24,498 nt of DNA from Zygnema circumcarinatum (GCA_037447605.1 CM074813.1:1952127-1976624); one strand, 5' to 3'; numbered from the stretch's first letter, positions 1 through 8,107 are shown. The notes: generated by a model from the letters alone, not told the origin. Program-made: numbers and translations.

Positions 1-85
1 TCCCTCTCCCTCTCCCTCTCCGTCTCCCTCTCCCTCTTTCTCTCTCTCTCCCTCTCCCTCTCGCCCTCTCCCCTCCCCCCGACTC
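1..85. repeat. CT-rich low-complexity tract (probable intron)
   Basis: Irregular CTCCCT/CTCTCC repeats form an almost pure pyrimidine run. It lies just upstream of a good 3' splice site at 131-140 (pyrimidine-rich, ending CTCAG), so I read it as the end of an intron of the partial + strand gene that follows. Similar tracts recur in introns and leaders across the window. Confidence 0.7.
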
Positions 86-140
86 TCGTCCTGTCCCCAT
101 GTAACGAATTGCTTTCAACTTCACCTTTGCCTTCACTCAG

Positions 141-808
141 GAACTCCTGAGGGTCTGCCAAAGCAGAACCTGATTTCTTCAGTGCCCTTTAATGCAAGCA
201 CTTGCCTCGACCCGATGCTGAGGCACTGCTCCCCCCCGTCCTCACTCCCGCGGGCAGCCACGTGGCAGGTTCCGGGGAGGTCCGCCGCCGCGTGCTTCGC
301 TCGGCACCACGCGTCGCACTGCACTCCGCCCCTCCGCGCGCCGCGCTCGCGCGTCACTGCGGGGAGGGCCGGGACGACCGCGCCACTGACGGGACGGAAG
401 GGAACGGGAAGTGCAGATGAGCAGCAGAGGAGTAGCATCCTCTGTTTCGCGTCAAAGGAGGGAGCGGCGATGAATGAGAGGAGGGAGGGAGAGTCGGCGT
501 TGGAGGTGAGGCGAGCGCGGGAGAGGAGGAGGGTGGAAGAGTATGTGGCGGCGCTTAAAAGGCAGAGGCGGGCGGTGACGAGGGAGAAAAGGAGGAGGGG
601 GGGGGTGAAGGATGTGCTGAAGGAGACGGCTGCGGGGAATAATGTTTCGGTAGGGAAAGGTGGGGGTGCTTTGGAGTCAAAGAGGGTGTCGGCGATGGAG
701 GTCCAAAGAGATCAGAGGACGCCTGACGAGGAAGAGGGCGAGGAGGACGAGAGTGATGACGAGGACGAGGATGATGACCTTGAAAATGATGAATTGTATG
801 ATTTTTGA
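141..808 (+). CDS. Terminal exon of an unrecognised basic/acidic protein (5' part outside window)
   Basis: An open frame runs from the CTCAG acceptor ending at 140 to a TGA at 806-808. It enters in phase 2, giving about 221 residues of the C-terminus. The first half (141-470) is Cys/Pro/Arg-rich and may be non-coding if translation starts at the in-frame ATG at 470. The second half looks protein-like: a strongly basic helical stretch with RRARERRRVEEYVAALKRQR, then a run dominated by Asp and Glu, ending DELYDF. A basic coil followed by an acidic tail is common in nuclear or nucleolar proteins, but I recognise no family and assign no function. An AATAAA at 1058-1063 could end the transcript. 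The gene is convergent with the zinc-finger gene at 1586-3331. Whether translation covers 141-470 is uncertain. Confidence 0.45.
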
Positions 809-1585
809 AAATTCCATAGCTTCAGCTTCAGGCGGAGCGACGTGGTCGAAGGGATGAGGATGGTTAGGCAACGGCGTTCACGACCCATTTCTTGGCATTT
901 TTATGTCGATTTTTCCATTTTCTTTCGTCTGACTTTGCGCACTCGAGAGGAGGTGTTTTAAAAGTGTACAGAGATGTTAGCGTAAGGTATTCTTTCATTT
1001 TAGAGCCAATCAATTCGGAGGCTGTTGTCTCTTTTACCATTTCTTGTCAGATGGAGAAATAAAACCGTCGTGCAAAGTGAGCTCCTTGCTTCCTTCCAAC
1101 CGCATGTGTCATGATCGGGCGCATATTTGAGCAGCATGGCGGTTAAAAACTCCAACCACATGAGGCATCAAGAGCAGACATACATGAAGCCCATGACCTG
1201 CGCAGGCATGACCTACCATCACGCAATTCAAACAACACATCACAAAAAGATACAAACAGGCGCAAAAAAATCATATCAACCTTCGATTTTTTTTCATCCC
1301 ACTTATACAAAGAAATGCACCTTTATATATAAGCCCAATATATGAAGTACAAGGACACCAAGAAAGAAGCCGCTTCCGTCCTCTCCTGTTGGAGCAAAGC
1401 TCAGACACGACAGCCAAAGCTGAGCCCCGCCATGGCTGCCGAGCTTTCACTGTCGTGTCTTCCTAAACGTTTACCAGTTCTATCCCACCACCCCTTTGAA
1501 TTAATATACACAGTGTACACCTCACTCCCTTCGCCCCTCTCCGTCTCCCTCCGCCTCCTCTTTTTCTCTCCTCCCTCTTCCCTCT
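809..1585. other. Convergent intergenic region / 3' UTRs
   Basis: No credible coding region is present. AATAAA at 1058-1063 lies about 250 bp past the upstream stop codon and is a plausible + strand polyadenylation signal. The stretch from about 1100 to 1350 is A-rich. From 1530 to 1585 it is CT-rich, probably the 3' UTR of the minus-strand zinc-finger gene. Confidence 0.5.
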
Positions 1586-3331
1586 TCAAAGCCGAAGGCT
1601 TAGGTCAAGCTCAGGCTCCGCCTCCATGGCTGCCGCGCCCCCCTTTCCGCGCCGAGCCGAAGAGTCCGTCCGCAGCATCTCCGCCGCCGCCGAGAGGACT
1701 TCGGGGGGCGGGCTCCCTCTCTGGAAGCTTCCCGGCCGGCTAATGGGGGCACAGCTGAAAACGGGAGGAGACACAACTGTGGGGGCGAAACATCCGAAGC
1801 TTGAAGGAGCGGTCTTCCCTGAAGCAGCTGCGGCAGCCATGGCTGCCATCTGCTGAGCTGCCAGCTGCTCCTCTGCGGAGCAGGCCACAGCCGCAGCTCT
1901 GGAAGCTTCCTGGAAGGCGCGCTGGAGCTCAAACATCGCTGCAGCCGTGGTTGCCTGCGAAGAAGACGCGGGGGAGGCGGAGGGAGGGGAGGGCCCCAAC
2001 AAGCGGCCGGTTATGGCGGAAGCTCCCTCCAATCCTACCACCATGTGTCGGTTAAATGGCGAAGCGGGAGAGAGAGGCGAGGTTGGAGACGGCACACAGC
2101 TCCCCGGCTGCAGCCATGGCCCCACCTTCAGCACTCCTTTCTCTCTCTCCCCGCCTCCTCTCTCTCCTCCCACAGCTCCGTGCCCGCCTCCCCCCTGCCG
2201 CATCCGGATGGAGCAAAAGCTCGAGATGTCCGAGTCGCTCGCCGTCGTCTCCATGTTCCCGCTGCTCGCCGACATCCCCGAAAAGGACCGCTTTCGGGAG
2301 TGCGATCTCTGCGATTTCTCTGTGGACTCCGTTGCGTTGACCGCCACATGGAGCCCATGCGTCGCCCTCTCCTGGTGGTGCGCGAGCAGGCGGTGCGCAA
2401 CCAGCTCCTGCAGGTTCCCGAAACTCTGCGAGCAGGAGCTGCAGGGATGCCGCGCTCCTCCTCTCTCTCCCGCTCTCTCCCCTCCAACGGAAGAAGACGT
2501 GCGGGACGAGAAGGCCTCCATGGCGTACAGCTCGGCGAGCTCGGAGGTTCCAATGGGTCTTTCAGGAGCGTAGCCATGGGCGCGGGCGCTCCTCTCCTTC
2601 CCCCTGTCTCTCTCTCCTTCTCCGGCTCCCACCTCCGCCCTCCACCTCTGCTCCCTCGGCTCTTCCGCCACAGCTGCAGCTGAGAGGAAGCTTGACAGTT
2701 GTCCTCCCTCTCCCCTTACCATACTTTCCAGCATGGAGTACACTGCGCTCTCCCCTCCTCTCTCTCCTCTCTCTCCATCTCTCTCCCTTCCTCTCCCACC
2801 ACCGCTACCCTCCGCTATAGCAGCCTCCAAAAGCATCTGCAACTTGACAGCTGTCAGGGCCTCCTCCGCAGCTCCCAGCCATGGCGTCGGGGTCGAAGGC
2901 GGGGGCGCACCGGCCATGGCGGCAGCAGCAGCCATGATCATCAGCATCTGGGGGGAAGGAGGCGCGTTCCCTGTGGCACCGCTCAACGGATTTTGAGCAA
3001 CTGCAGAGATTGGGGGGTTGAGAGAGGAAGGGGGGGAGGGGGGGTCGGCAAGGTTGGCGTTCAGTTGGAGGAGGGCGGCTGTGAGGGAGGAGGGGGGAGG
3101 GGGAGGGAGGGCGAAGGAGGAGTGGGAAGTAGAGGGAGAGGCCGCCACCGCTTGCCAGATGAGAGCTTGCGCGTAGGCGCGCTCGGAGGCCGCCATGGCG
3201 GAAGTGGGAGAGGAGGCGGGGGGAGGGCCGAGGGAAAGGGTGGGAGAGACGGCGCGGAGTCGCTTAGGGGGGTGGAAGGCGGAGGGCGAGGAGCGGCCCA
3301 GGGAGAGCGCGGGGGACGAGGCGTACACCAT
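1586..3331 (-). CDS. Single C2H2 zinc-finger protein with C-terminal EAR repressor motif
   Basis: An uninterrupted 581-residue frame runs from ATG (3329-3331) to TGA (1586-1588). It holds one C2H2 finger, C297-x2-C300-x12-H313-x4-H318, with core QSFGNLQELVAH rather than the plant QALGGH signature. The last seven residues are LDLSLRL, a textbook EAR motif (L-x-L-x-L) of plant co-repressor-recruiting proteins. Two LSLG motifs sit near the N-terminus (about residues 10 and 33). The rest is low complexity: Pro/Ser-rich 1-120, Ala-rich 130-180 and 470-505, Gly/Arg/Glu-rich 175-295 and 380-400. By family knowledge it would be a nuclear DNA-binding repressor; its target is unknown. I recognise no named orthologue. 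The low-complexity composition leaves some risk that part of the frame is chance. The long overlapping opposite-strand frames are its shadows. Confidence 0.72.
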   Translation of the reverse strand: MVYASSPALSLGRSSPSAFHPPKRLRAVSPTLSLGPPPASSPTSAMAASERAYAQALIWQAVAASPSTSHSSFALPPPPPSSLTAALLQLNANLADPPSPPSSLNPPISAVAQNPLSGATGNAPPSPQMLMIMAAAAAMAGAPPPSTPTPWLGAAEEALTAVKLQMLLEAAIAEGSGGGRGRERDGERGERGGESAVYSMLESMVRGEGGQLSSFLSAAAVAEEPREQRWRAEVGAGEGERDRGKERSARAHGYAPERPIGTSELAELYAMEAFSSRTSSSVGGERAGERGGARHPCSSCSQSFGNLQELVAHRLLAHHQERATHGLHVAVNATESTEKSQRSHSRKRSFSGMSASSGNMETTASDSDISSFCSIRMRQGGGGHGAVGGERGGGEREKGVLKVGPWLQPGSCVPSPTSPLSPASPFNRHMVVGLEGASAITGRLLGPSPPSASPASSSQATTAAAMFELQRAFQEASRAAAVACSAEEQLAAQQMAAMAAAAASGKTAPSSFGCFAPTVVSPPVFSCAPISRPGSFQRGSPPPEVLSAAAEMLRTDSSARRGKGGAAAMEAEPELDLSLRL

Positions 3332-3354
3332 GAGGGAGGGTGGTCTGCTCTGCT

Positions 3355-3426
3355 CTCCTCTCTCCCTCTCTCTGTCTCTTTTTCTCTCTGTTTTTCTCTC
3401 TCGCTCTCTCTCTCTCTCGCTCCCTC
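3355..3426. repeat. CT/GA microsatellite in leader of the zinc-finger gene
   Basis: CTCTCTC-type runs with occasional TTTT or G, read as GAGAGAG in the sense direction of the minus-strand zinc-finger gene. They sit within 100 bp upstream of its ATG. GA repeats near plant starts are often bound by GAGA-binding (BPC) proteins; a role here is inference. Confidence 0.7.
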
Positions 3427-3522
3427 GCTCCCACTATCCCTCCCTCCCTCGCTCCCACTATCCCTCCCTCCCTCGCTCCCACTATCCCTCCCTCCCTCGC
3501 TCCCACTATCCCTCCCTCCCTC
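3427..3522. repeat. Four perfect 24-bp tandem repeats, G-rich on the zinc-finger gene's sense strand
   Basis: The unit starting GCTCCCACTATCCC is repeated four times without mismatch (3427, 3451, 3475, 3499). On the minus strand each unit contains GGG-A-GGG-A-GGG-ATAGT-GGG, which fits the four-tract G-quadruplex pattern with loops of 1, 1 and 5. The array is 96-191 bp upstream of the ATG at 3331, so it lies in the promoter or 5' leader. Confidence 0.9.
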
Positions 3523-5068
3523 GCTCGTGCGCACGCTCCCTATCCCCGACCCACTTGCCCGCCGCTATGTACTGTCACCGCCCGTTTTTTTCCGGGCAGG
3601 CTGCCCCCCGGCGGGGCCTGCCCGGGCCCCTCCAAGCGCGCGCTGATTGGCCGGTAGCCGCCCCGCAAAACCGCCCAACGGCTCGCGCGGGCGGCCGTTG
3701 CCTGCGCACCCACGCGGCGCGCCGCGCGGCCGCCACGTGGTGCGGGGCGACCGCCGACTCGCTCGGCGACGCCAGTGTGTGGCGCCGGGCGGGTGAAAAC
3801 GACAAGGACACTGACCCGCGTGAGTTAATGTGGACAGGAGGGCGGTACGGATGGATCTGCTCGCCAGACTGGAGGACAGATGGCGAGCGGACAACGGGCC
3901 TGGTCGAAGTGGGCCCGGCCGGGCGGGCAAGGGGGCGGAAAGAGACAGAAAAAGCCGGCCGGGACCGCGCATGATTCGACTTTTGGCGTATAGGGAGAAA
4001 CCGACAAGGAAAGATTTGGTGGCTAGCGGGTGCGATGGCGACGCGAGGCCGGGCGGCATTGATGGGGGCGGGCGGCACTGGCTGGCGGAGGCCGCTTGGA
4101 GCGGGAGCGCGCGCCACGTGGAGGGAAGGGCGGGGCGCTTGGGCGGCAGAAGTGGTCACTCTATGTTTGTCGTTTTGCGCCGTAAGGATCGTGTCAGGCT
4201 GGAACGACTTTGCAAGCTGGACAGTGGAACGTTTCGGAATTTGACCGAGAAATTTGGATTTTCTATTGGCAACGAGCTCGGGCGAGGGCTAGAATGAAAA
4301 TTAGATTCAGATGCAAACTTTGAAAAATCTAACAAGAGATGAAAGACGACAAATCCGCCGCTCTCGCTCATTATTTTGTCTCTAGTTTGGCTGTCGCTTT
4401 ATCAAAATCTGTTGCCTTCGTACGATCATGATCCGTTACATCGCGACCGTAGGTACCGCCCCGCGCCGGCCCGCCTCCGCCGCCGGGTCCTCGCAAGCGC
4501 CAAAATCGCATTAGTACGCGGATCGCTCCGCGCGGGCCAAAAGGTCCAAAAGGGCCAGAAAAGCCTTGTCGTTTCGGCTACTGTTAGCGCCCGGCCGGGA
4601 TAATTTGTCGTTTAGTGCGTGCCTGGCCGGGCAGCCCGTTGTCGAGACGCCGGATCTGTCCCCGCCGCATGGCGCGTGTTGACGGACCGGGAAACGGGGC
4701 GGAGCTGGCAGGGGGTGGACGGCTCGATGGGAATCCACGTGGCATAGCGGACGGGGGAGATGGGGGATAATGCGGGTGAAAACTGACGCAAAATAATCCA
4801 GCCCGTCGTTTAGCAATGTCGCTCGGCGCCGTAAATCGCGGGTGGGCGGGCTGGCGGGCGGGCGGGTGTGTCGCAGACGGTCCGATTGGCGATCGGTCGG
4901 CGGAGAGCAAACAGCCCCGTCCGTCGCGCACCAACCGCCCGCCCCCGCTCCCGCCAGGCGACAGTCTGAACCTTTCGGCGCCGCCCGCCCGCTCGCCGCG
5001 TGATGATGACGAGGGCGCGCTTGGGCCGAAGTCTGCCGCGCGGGCCAGCGACCGACCGTACAGCAAGT

Positions 5069-5093
5069 GCCCGCCCGCCCGCCCGCCCGCCCG
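5069..5093. repeat. (CCCG)n tetranucleotide repeat
   Basis: Six consecutive GCCC/CCCG units, interrupted only at the ends. It lies in the GC-rich region upstream of the zinc-finger gene. A related GGCGGGCGGGCGGG tract occurs near 4850-4865 in the opposite sense. Confidence 0.85.
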
Positions 5094-5139
5094 CTCGAGC
5101 AGCGCCGACCCTCCGTCCGCGCCAAGCGCCAAGTGCGGC

Positions 5140-5160
5140 GGTTGGTTGGTTGGTTGGTTG
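5140..5160. repeat. (GGTT)5 microsatellite
   Basis: Five tandem GGTT units. No associated gene. Confidence 0.9.
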
Positions 5161-5465
5161 CCCATGCACTCGCGCCGGAGGCGATCCGTGCCGTCCTTTT
5201 GTGCCCGCGCGATCGCGGCCGCCCATTTTGCGCGCGCGCAGGCGGGCGGGCGAGCGCCCACTTGGCGCCGCGCGACGTGGCGCACGCCCGGTGGCGGGGG
5301 CCGCGGGGGCGGACTGGAAGGCGCCACGTGGCCATTGAACGCCTGGGCGGTCAGCGGCCGTACCGTACGGCCGGAATGGGCGGGCACCTGGAAGCAACGC
5401 GGCGCCTCGCCACCGATAACGGTCTGATTGGACCAGGCCTGAAATATGTTTGCGCGATTTGGAAG

Positions 5466-5624
5466 GCGCGGTCAGCGTCTGAAAACATTTCACAGGTCGG
5501 ACCATTGGATGGCAATGGTTGGACGACCAATGGTTGGCAACCATTCGAATGGTTGATCCAATGGGTCCGACCTGTGCAACATTTTGCTCTGCTCCTACCG
5601 ACGGGTGGGTCAGCCTGACCGCGC
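5466..5624. mobile_element. Foldback element with nested inverted repeats
   Basis: Outer arms GCGCGGTCAG (5466-5475) and its complement CTGACCGCGC (5615-5624) enclose a stronger inner pair. In that pair 5491-5510 and 5556-5576 are complementary over 20 of 21 positions, with one inserted C. The partly matching AAAACATTT-like segment outside it extends the arms. The loop itself is full of CCAATGG/CCATTGG half palindromes. This is the structure of a foldback or MITE-like non-autonomous DNA element. No clear target-site duplication or coding sequence is visible. Confidence 0.55.
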
Positions 5625-5634
5625 GGAAGGGCAA

Positions 5635-5676
5635 GCTGGCAACCATTGGGCAAATCATTGCTGGTTGGTTGCCAGC
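5635..5676. repeat. Inverted repeat, 11-bp arms
   Basis: GCTGGCAACCA (5635-5645) is the exact complement of TGGTTGCCAGC (5666-5676). With the neighbouring foldback it gives a cluster of CCATTGG-rich hairpins from 5490 to 5700, possibly one decayed element. Confidence 0.6.
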
Positions 5677-5930
5677 CATTGGCAATGGTGTGGTTGATAC
5701 CAGTGCGAGTAATTGACAAAGGCAAAGCCAAGGAAAAATAAGGACTACAAGCTGGTCGGCCAAGCTATCTTACTGAATCATTAGATATGGTTAGCCGTTG
5801 TTTGCAATGGTTCAGGCGGAGTCAGACTCAAAAAACGTCGGTTTGCCTGTTCGTATGGTTTACGCCAAAATGAGTACCGTACTCTGAGGACATGGCTACT
5901 GCGGACTACTTCCGTAACTTTTCTTTCAGT

Positions 5931-6027
5931 TCAGTACACCCCCCTAATATTTTCCACCCGAGTACTTTCGTTACCCAAAAAAGTTGCCCTGATTTTGAGG
6001 AAACCACTTTTAGTACGGTAAGCCTGT
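5931..6027. mobile_element. Diverged partial copy of the 6030-6224 MITE
   Basis: The sequence beginning TCAGTACACCCCCCTAATAT aligns, by eye at roughly 70% identity, with the reverse complement of the right half of the MITE at 6030-6224. The match includes the terminal CAGTA..CCCCCC..AATATTTTC block and the internal GCCCTGA..AAACCACTTTT block. It abuts the intact element, so it is either an older copy into which the younger one inserted or one side of a tandem pair. Confidence 0.6.
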
Positions 6028-6029
6028 GT

Positions 6030-6224
6030 TACAGTAGACCCCCCCAATATTTTCGCCATGGTTTCGGCAAATATTGGGCGAAAATATTGGGTAGCGAAAA
6101 TATAAGGGTGCGTGTTAACAATAGGCGGGCAGTATTATATTAAAAAGTGGTTTTGGCAAATTCAGGGCGAAACTATTGGGGAGCGAAAATAAGAGGGGCG
6201 AAAATATTGGGGGGGTCTACTGTA
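6030..6224. mobile_element. MITE with perfect 28-bp terminal inverted repeats (Tc1/mariner-pogo type)
   Basis: The first 28 bases (6030-6057, starting TACAGTAGACC) and the last 28 (6197-6224) are exact reverse complements. If the outermost TA is taken as the target-site duplication, the element starts CAGTAGACC and ends GGTCTACTG. TA duplication with a CAGT terminus is characteristic of the Tc1/mariner superfamily, including pogo-like elements. The element is 195 bp, has no coding capacity, and carries internal repeats of GCGAAAATATTGGG. Perfect arms imply recent mobilisation, so an autonomous partner may exist elsewhere in the genome. Confidence 0.85.
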
Positions 6225-6251
6225 ATTATAGGTCCGTACTATACACCGGTG

Positions 6252-6362
6252 TTCTATTGTGCTTAGGTCCTTTGCGACCAGTCCCTCGTGGTTCCACACC
6301 ATGCTTTTGTCCATGTACATTTGATGGCCTCCCCATCGTGAGTTCAATGAAATTTCCTTCCA
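6252..6362. repeat. Direct repeat, copy A (about 111 bp)
   Basis: Starts near TTGTGCTTAGGTCC and matches 6672-6782 with only a handful of substitutions and no indel; the offset is exactly 420 bp. Both copies keep the reverse-strand reading RPSNV-GQKH-VEPRGTGRKG, which may be chance or a transposon protein remnant. A TG..CA bounded core (6258-6346) hints at a short terminal direct repeat. I found no target-site duplication or tRNA primer site. Confidence 0.85.
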
Positions 6363-6671
6363 ACCTTGAGGTTCGATACAGTATAGATATACTGTAGTAT
6401 AAATCCGTACAACAGGACATAGAATCGTACGGTGATTATGTACGAAAGTGGTGTACGAAACTGTACGGATCGGGTCACACGTGTTGAGTGTTTAGCAACT
6501 GTTTAGTTCCATGGACTTCGATGGGCTGTTGGACGATCCAAACCTCATGCATGCCTGATAGTGCACTCGTCGGTGACAACTCGGGCGCTGGCGTTGATGA
6601 CGATATTCTTGACCAGATTGATCTCAATAACTAAAGCATCATCAATGAGACAAACGATTCACTTGTCTCCT
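6363..6671. other. Spacer between the 111-bp direct repeats, with a decayed reading frame
   Basis: Holds a 20-bp near-palindrome (6377-6396, TACAGTATA..TATACTGTA), several GTACGG motifs, and an SPL-type TNCGTACAA match at 6404-6412. Two overlapping Asp/Leu-rich reading frames follow: 6511-6558 (begins MDFDGLLDDPNL) and 6551-6634 (ends DDDILDQIDLNN, stop TAA). They lie in different frames, as if one small coding tail had taken a frameshift. Probably a transposon remnant. Confidence 0.4.
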
Positions 6672-6782
6672 TTCTTTTGTGCTTCGGTCCTTTGCGACCA
6701 GTCCCTCGTGGTTCCACATCATGCTTTTGTCCATAAACATTTGATGGCCTCGCCATCGTGAGTTCAATGCCATTTTCCTCGC
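6672..6782. repeat. Direct repeat, copy B (about 111 bp)
   Basis: Partner of copy A. The two enclose 309 bp, for a total of 531 bp. Size and layout are like a terminal-repeat retrotransposon in miniature (TRIM), but the diagnostic primer-binding site and flanking duplication are not seen, so a segmental duplication is equally possible. Confidence 0.85.
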
Positions 6783-7211
6783 CATTCACTTGTCTTCTTT
6801 GGGTGTGATTATTATCAATAGTAGAAGAAGAAGAAAGGTGTGACTTTTTTTTCTGTGTGCACAAAGAGTTTTCATCATCATTTTGTTGTTGCTCTTCTAC
6901 TCTTATCCTTCTCATGATGCCTTCACCGCTGTAGGTAGCAGCACTGCCTCATGGACCATCATCACCGTCCCCCTTGAAACTGCTTTTGTGGGCCTATTTT
7001 TCAATATAACTATTTTGAGACGAGTATAAGGTGTCCTAGAGCTGCCTTGCGGCTTGAAGCTTCAATTATTATAATCAATCTCTGTCTAACTAGCAAGAAA
7101 ACGAAGAGAAGACGTTAAATACATATAAAGTATACTGTATTTTAAAATGTCGTATAATACGCACGTATTATACACACGTTTGATACATACAGTCCTTTAG
7201 TGTTAATGTAT
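6783..7211. other. AT-rich intergenic sequence with a 22-bp palindrome
   Basis: No coding signal. 7152-7173 is a near-perfect palindrome: GTATAATACG and CGTATTATAC separated by CA. It lies between TATACTGTA (about 7132) and ATACAGT (about 7187), which face each other like element termini. Confidence 0.5.
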
Positions 7212-7306
7212 TAGGGGGAGTCAGACCTTGACCATCGCCAAATCAATTTCGTACCATCGGCCATCGACCTTGACCATCGGCGATGGTCAAGGTCTGACTC
7301 CCCCTA
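7212..7306. mobile_element. Foldback element with perfect 28-bp inverted repeats
   Basis: 7212-7239 (TAGGGGGAGTCAGACCTTGA..) and 7279-7306 are exact reverse complements around a 39-bp centre. The outer TA on both sides may be a target duplication. The terminus GGGGGAGTCAGACC recurs without a partner immediately downstream at 7310-7324 and, weaker, at 5815-5830 (GGCGGAGTCAGAC). This marks a dispersed short repeat family. No coding capacity. Confidence 0.8.
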
Positions 7307-7464
7307 TTAGGCGGAGTCAGACCTTGACCTTGACCTAAAAACCTAACCTGACTTATTTTTCAATACAAAATCTGTTAATCGAAACGGATTTCGAGCATGG
7401 GTCACGCTATTTTGCTGTACGGTGAGCTCGGTTAAAATTTCTAAATCGTACAGTATATGTACCA

Positions 7465-7513
7465 CACCAATAGGAGCTCGTGTAGTTAAACGTACGGCAC
7501 CAATAGGAGCTCG
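7465..7513. repeat. 16-bp direct repeat pair
   Basis: CACCAATAGGAGCTCG occurs at 7465-7480 and 7498-7513, 33 bp apart, each near a GTAC/GTACGG motif. Possibly a decayed tandem unit. Confidence 0.8.
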
Positions 7514-7576
7514 CGACAGGACCCGCCGGCCGGCCATACGTCTCCGTATAAAGAGAAACAGTACGGTCGCAGGCAG

Positions 7577-7633
7577 ATTTTCGCCCAATAATTTGCCGAA
7601 ACCATGGCGAAAATATTATGGCCGGGTTTTGTA
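7577..7633. mobile_element. Fragment of the 6030-6224 MITE family, inverted
   Basis: Starting ATTTTCGCCCAATAATTTGC, this segment matches the reverse complement of the left end of the intact MITE (6030-6085) nearly base for base for about 45 bp, including the internal GAAACCATGGCGAAAATATT. It then diverges inside the terminal repeat. Only one end survives. Confidence 0.75.
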
Positions 7634-8107
7634 ATGCATTTTGTAAGATTTTTTTAGTTTGACACGCCATATTGATACCGTGACAAAGGGTACAATGGAA
7701 GGACCAACCTAAGTTGTCACGTAGGCATGGGTCCAACGTGGAGGGCAGTGATTGGAACACATATTACAAAGTAACCTCAACACAAGAGTACGGTACCATG
7801 AGGCGTCCGCCCCTGTTTACTTCCCAAAACGTTTGCAAAAACCAACTCCGTCCGATTTTCTTCCTGAGAATCGCAATTTGAACACTAAGGCTCTGCTCGT
7901 CGGCTCTCCCCCTCGATTCTCTCACCCTCTCTCTCTCTCACTCTCCCTCTCTCTTTCTCTCTCTCCATCTGCATGGCTCCTTTCCACAAAGAAGCGATTG
8001 CATGACAGTGAAATGACACAATCACAAATGCATCTGCATTATACCAAGGCCTCAAACCATAGACTCCGAGAAATATCGCGAGCTACGCAGCTCACAGCCC
8101 CCTCCGT
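7634..8107. other. Intergenic sequence downstream of CSN3
   Basis: No gene seen. Contains a CT microsatellite at about 7918-7968 and probably the 3' UTR of the minus-strand CSN3 gene. Confidence 0.5.

Larger units (their letters stand above)
3532..5410. other. GC-rich non-coding region with four CACGTG boxes
   Basis: A GC-rich, CpG-rich stretch upstream of the zinc-finger gene. It holds CACGTG palindromes at 3734-3739, 4114-4119, 4736-4741 and 5325-5330, each preceded by C (CCACGTG) as in plant G-boxes. These are the sites of bZIP and bHLH factors. Simple repeats occur at 5069-5093 and 5140-5160. Long open frames exist on both strands here, but they consist of Pro/Ala/Arg low-complexity sequence expected from GC-rich DNA. 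I find no recognisable exon. It may be promoter plus decayed repeat. Confidence 0.5.

Noticed and set aside
1947..2683. Plus-strand open frames of about 210 residues inside 1586-3331
   Set aside because: Opposite-strand shadows of the zinc-finger frame; they lack domains, whereas the minus strand carries the C2H2 finger and the EAR tail.
3427..3522. CRISPR-like regular repeat
   Set aside because: Units are directly contiguous with no spacers, and the genome is eukaryotic; this is a simple tandem repeat.
2699..3974. Plus-strand open frames of 315 and 259 residues over the tandem repeats
   Set aside because: Encode Ser/Leu/Pro repeats from CT-rich DNA; they stay open because the 24-bp unit is a multiple of three and carries no stop.
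4511..5763. Long minus-strand open frames (267-317 residues) upstream of the zinc-finger gene
   Set aside because: All three frames overlap in GC-rich DNA, read as Arg/Pro/Ala low complexity, share no motif with any family, and run through simple repeats and the foldback element.
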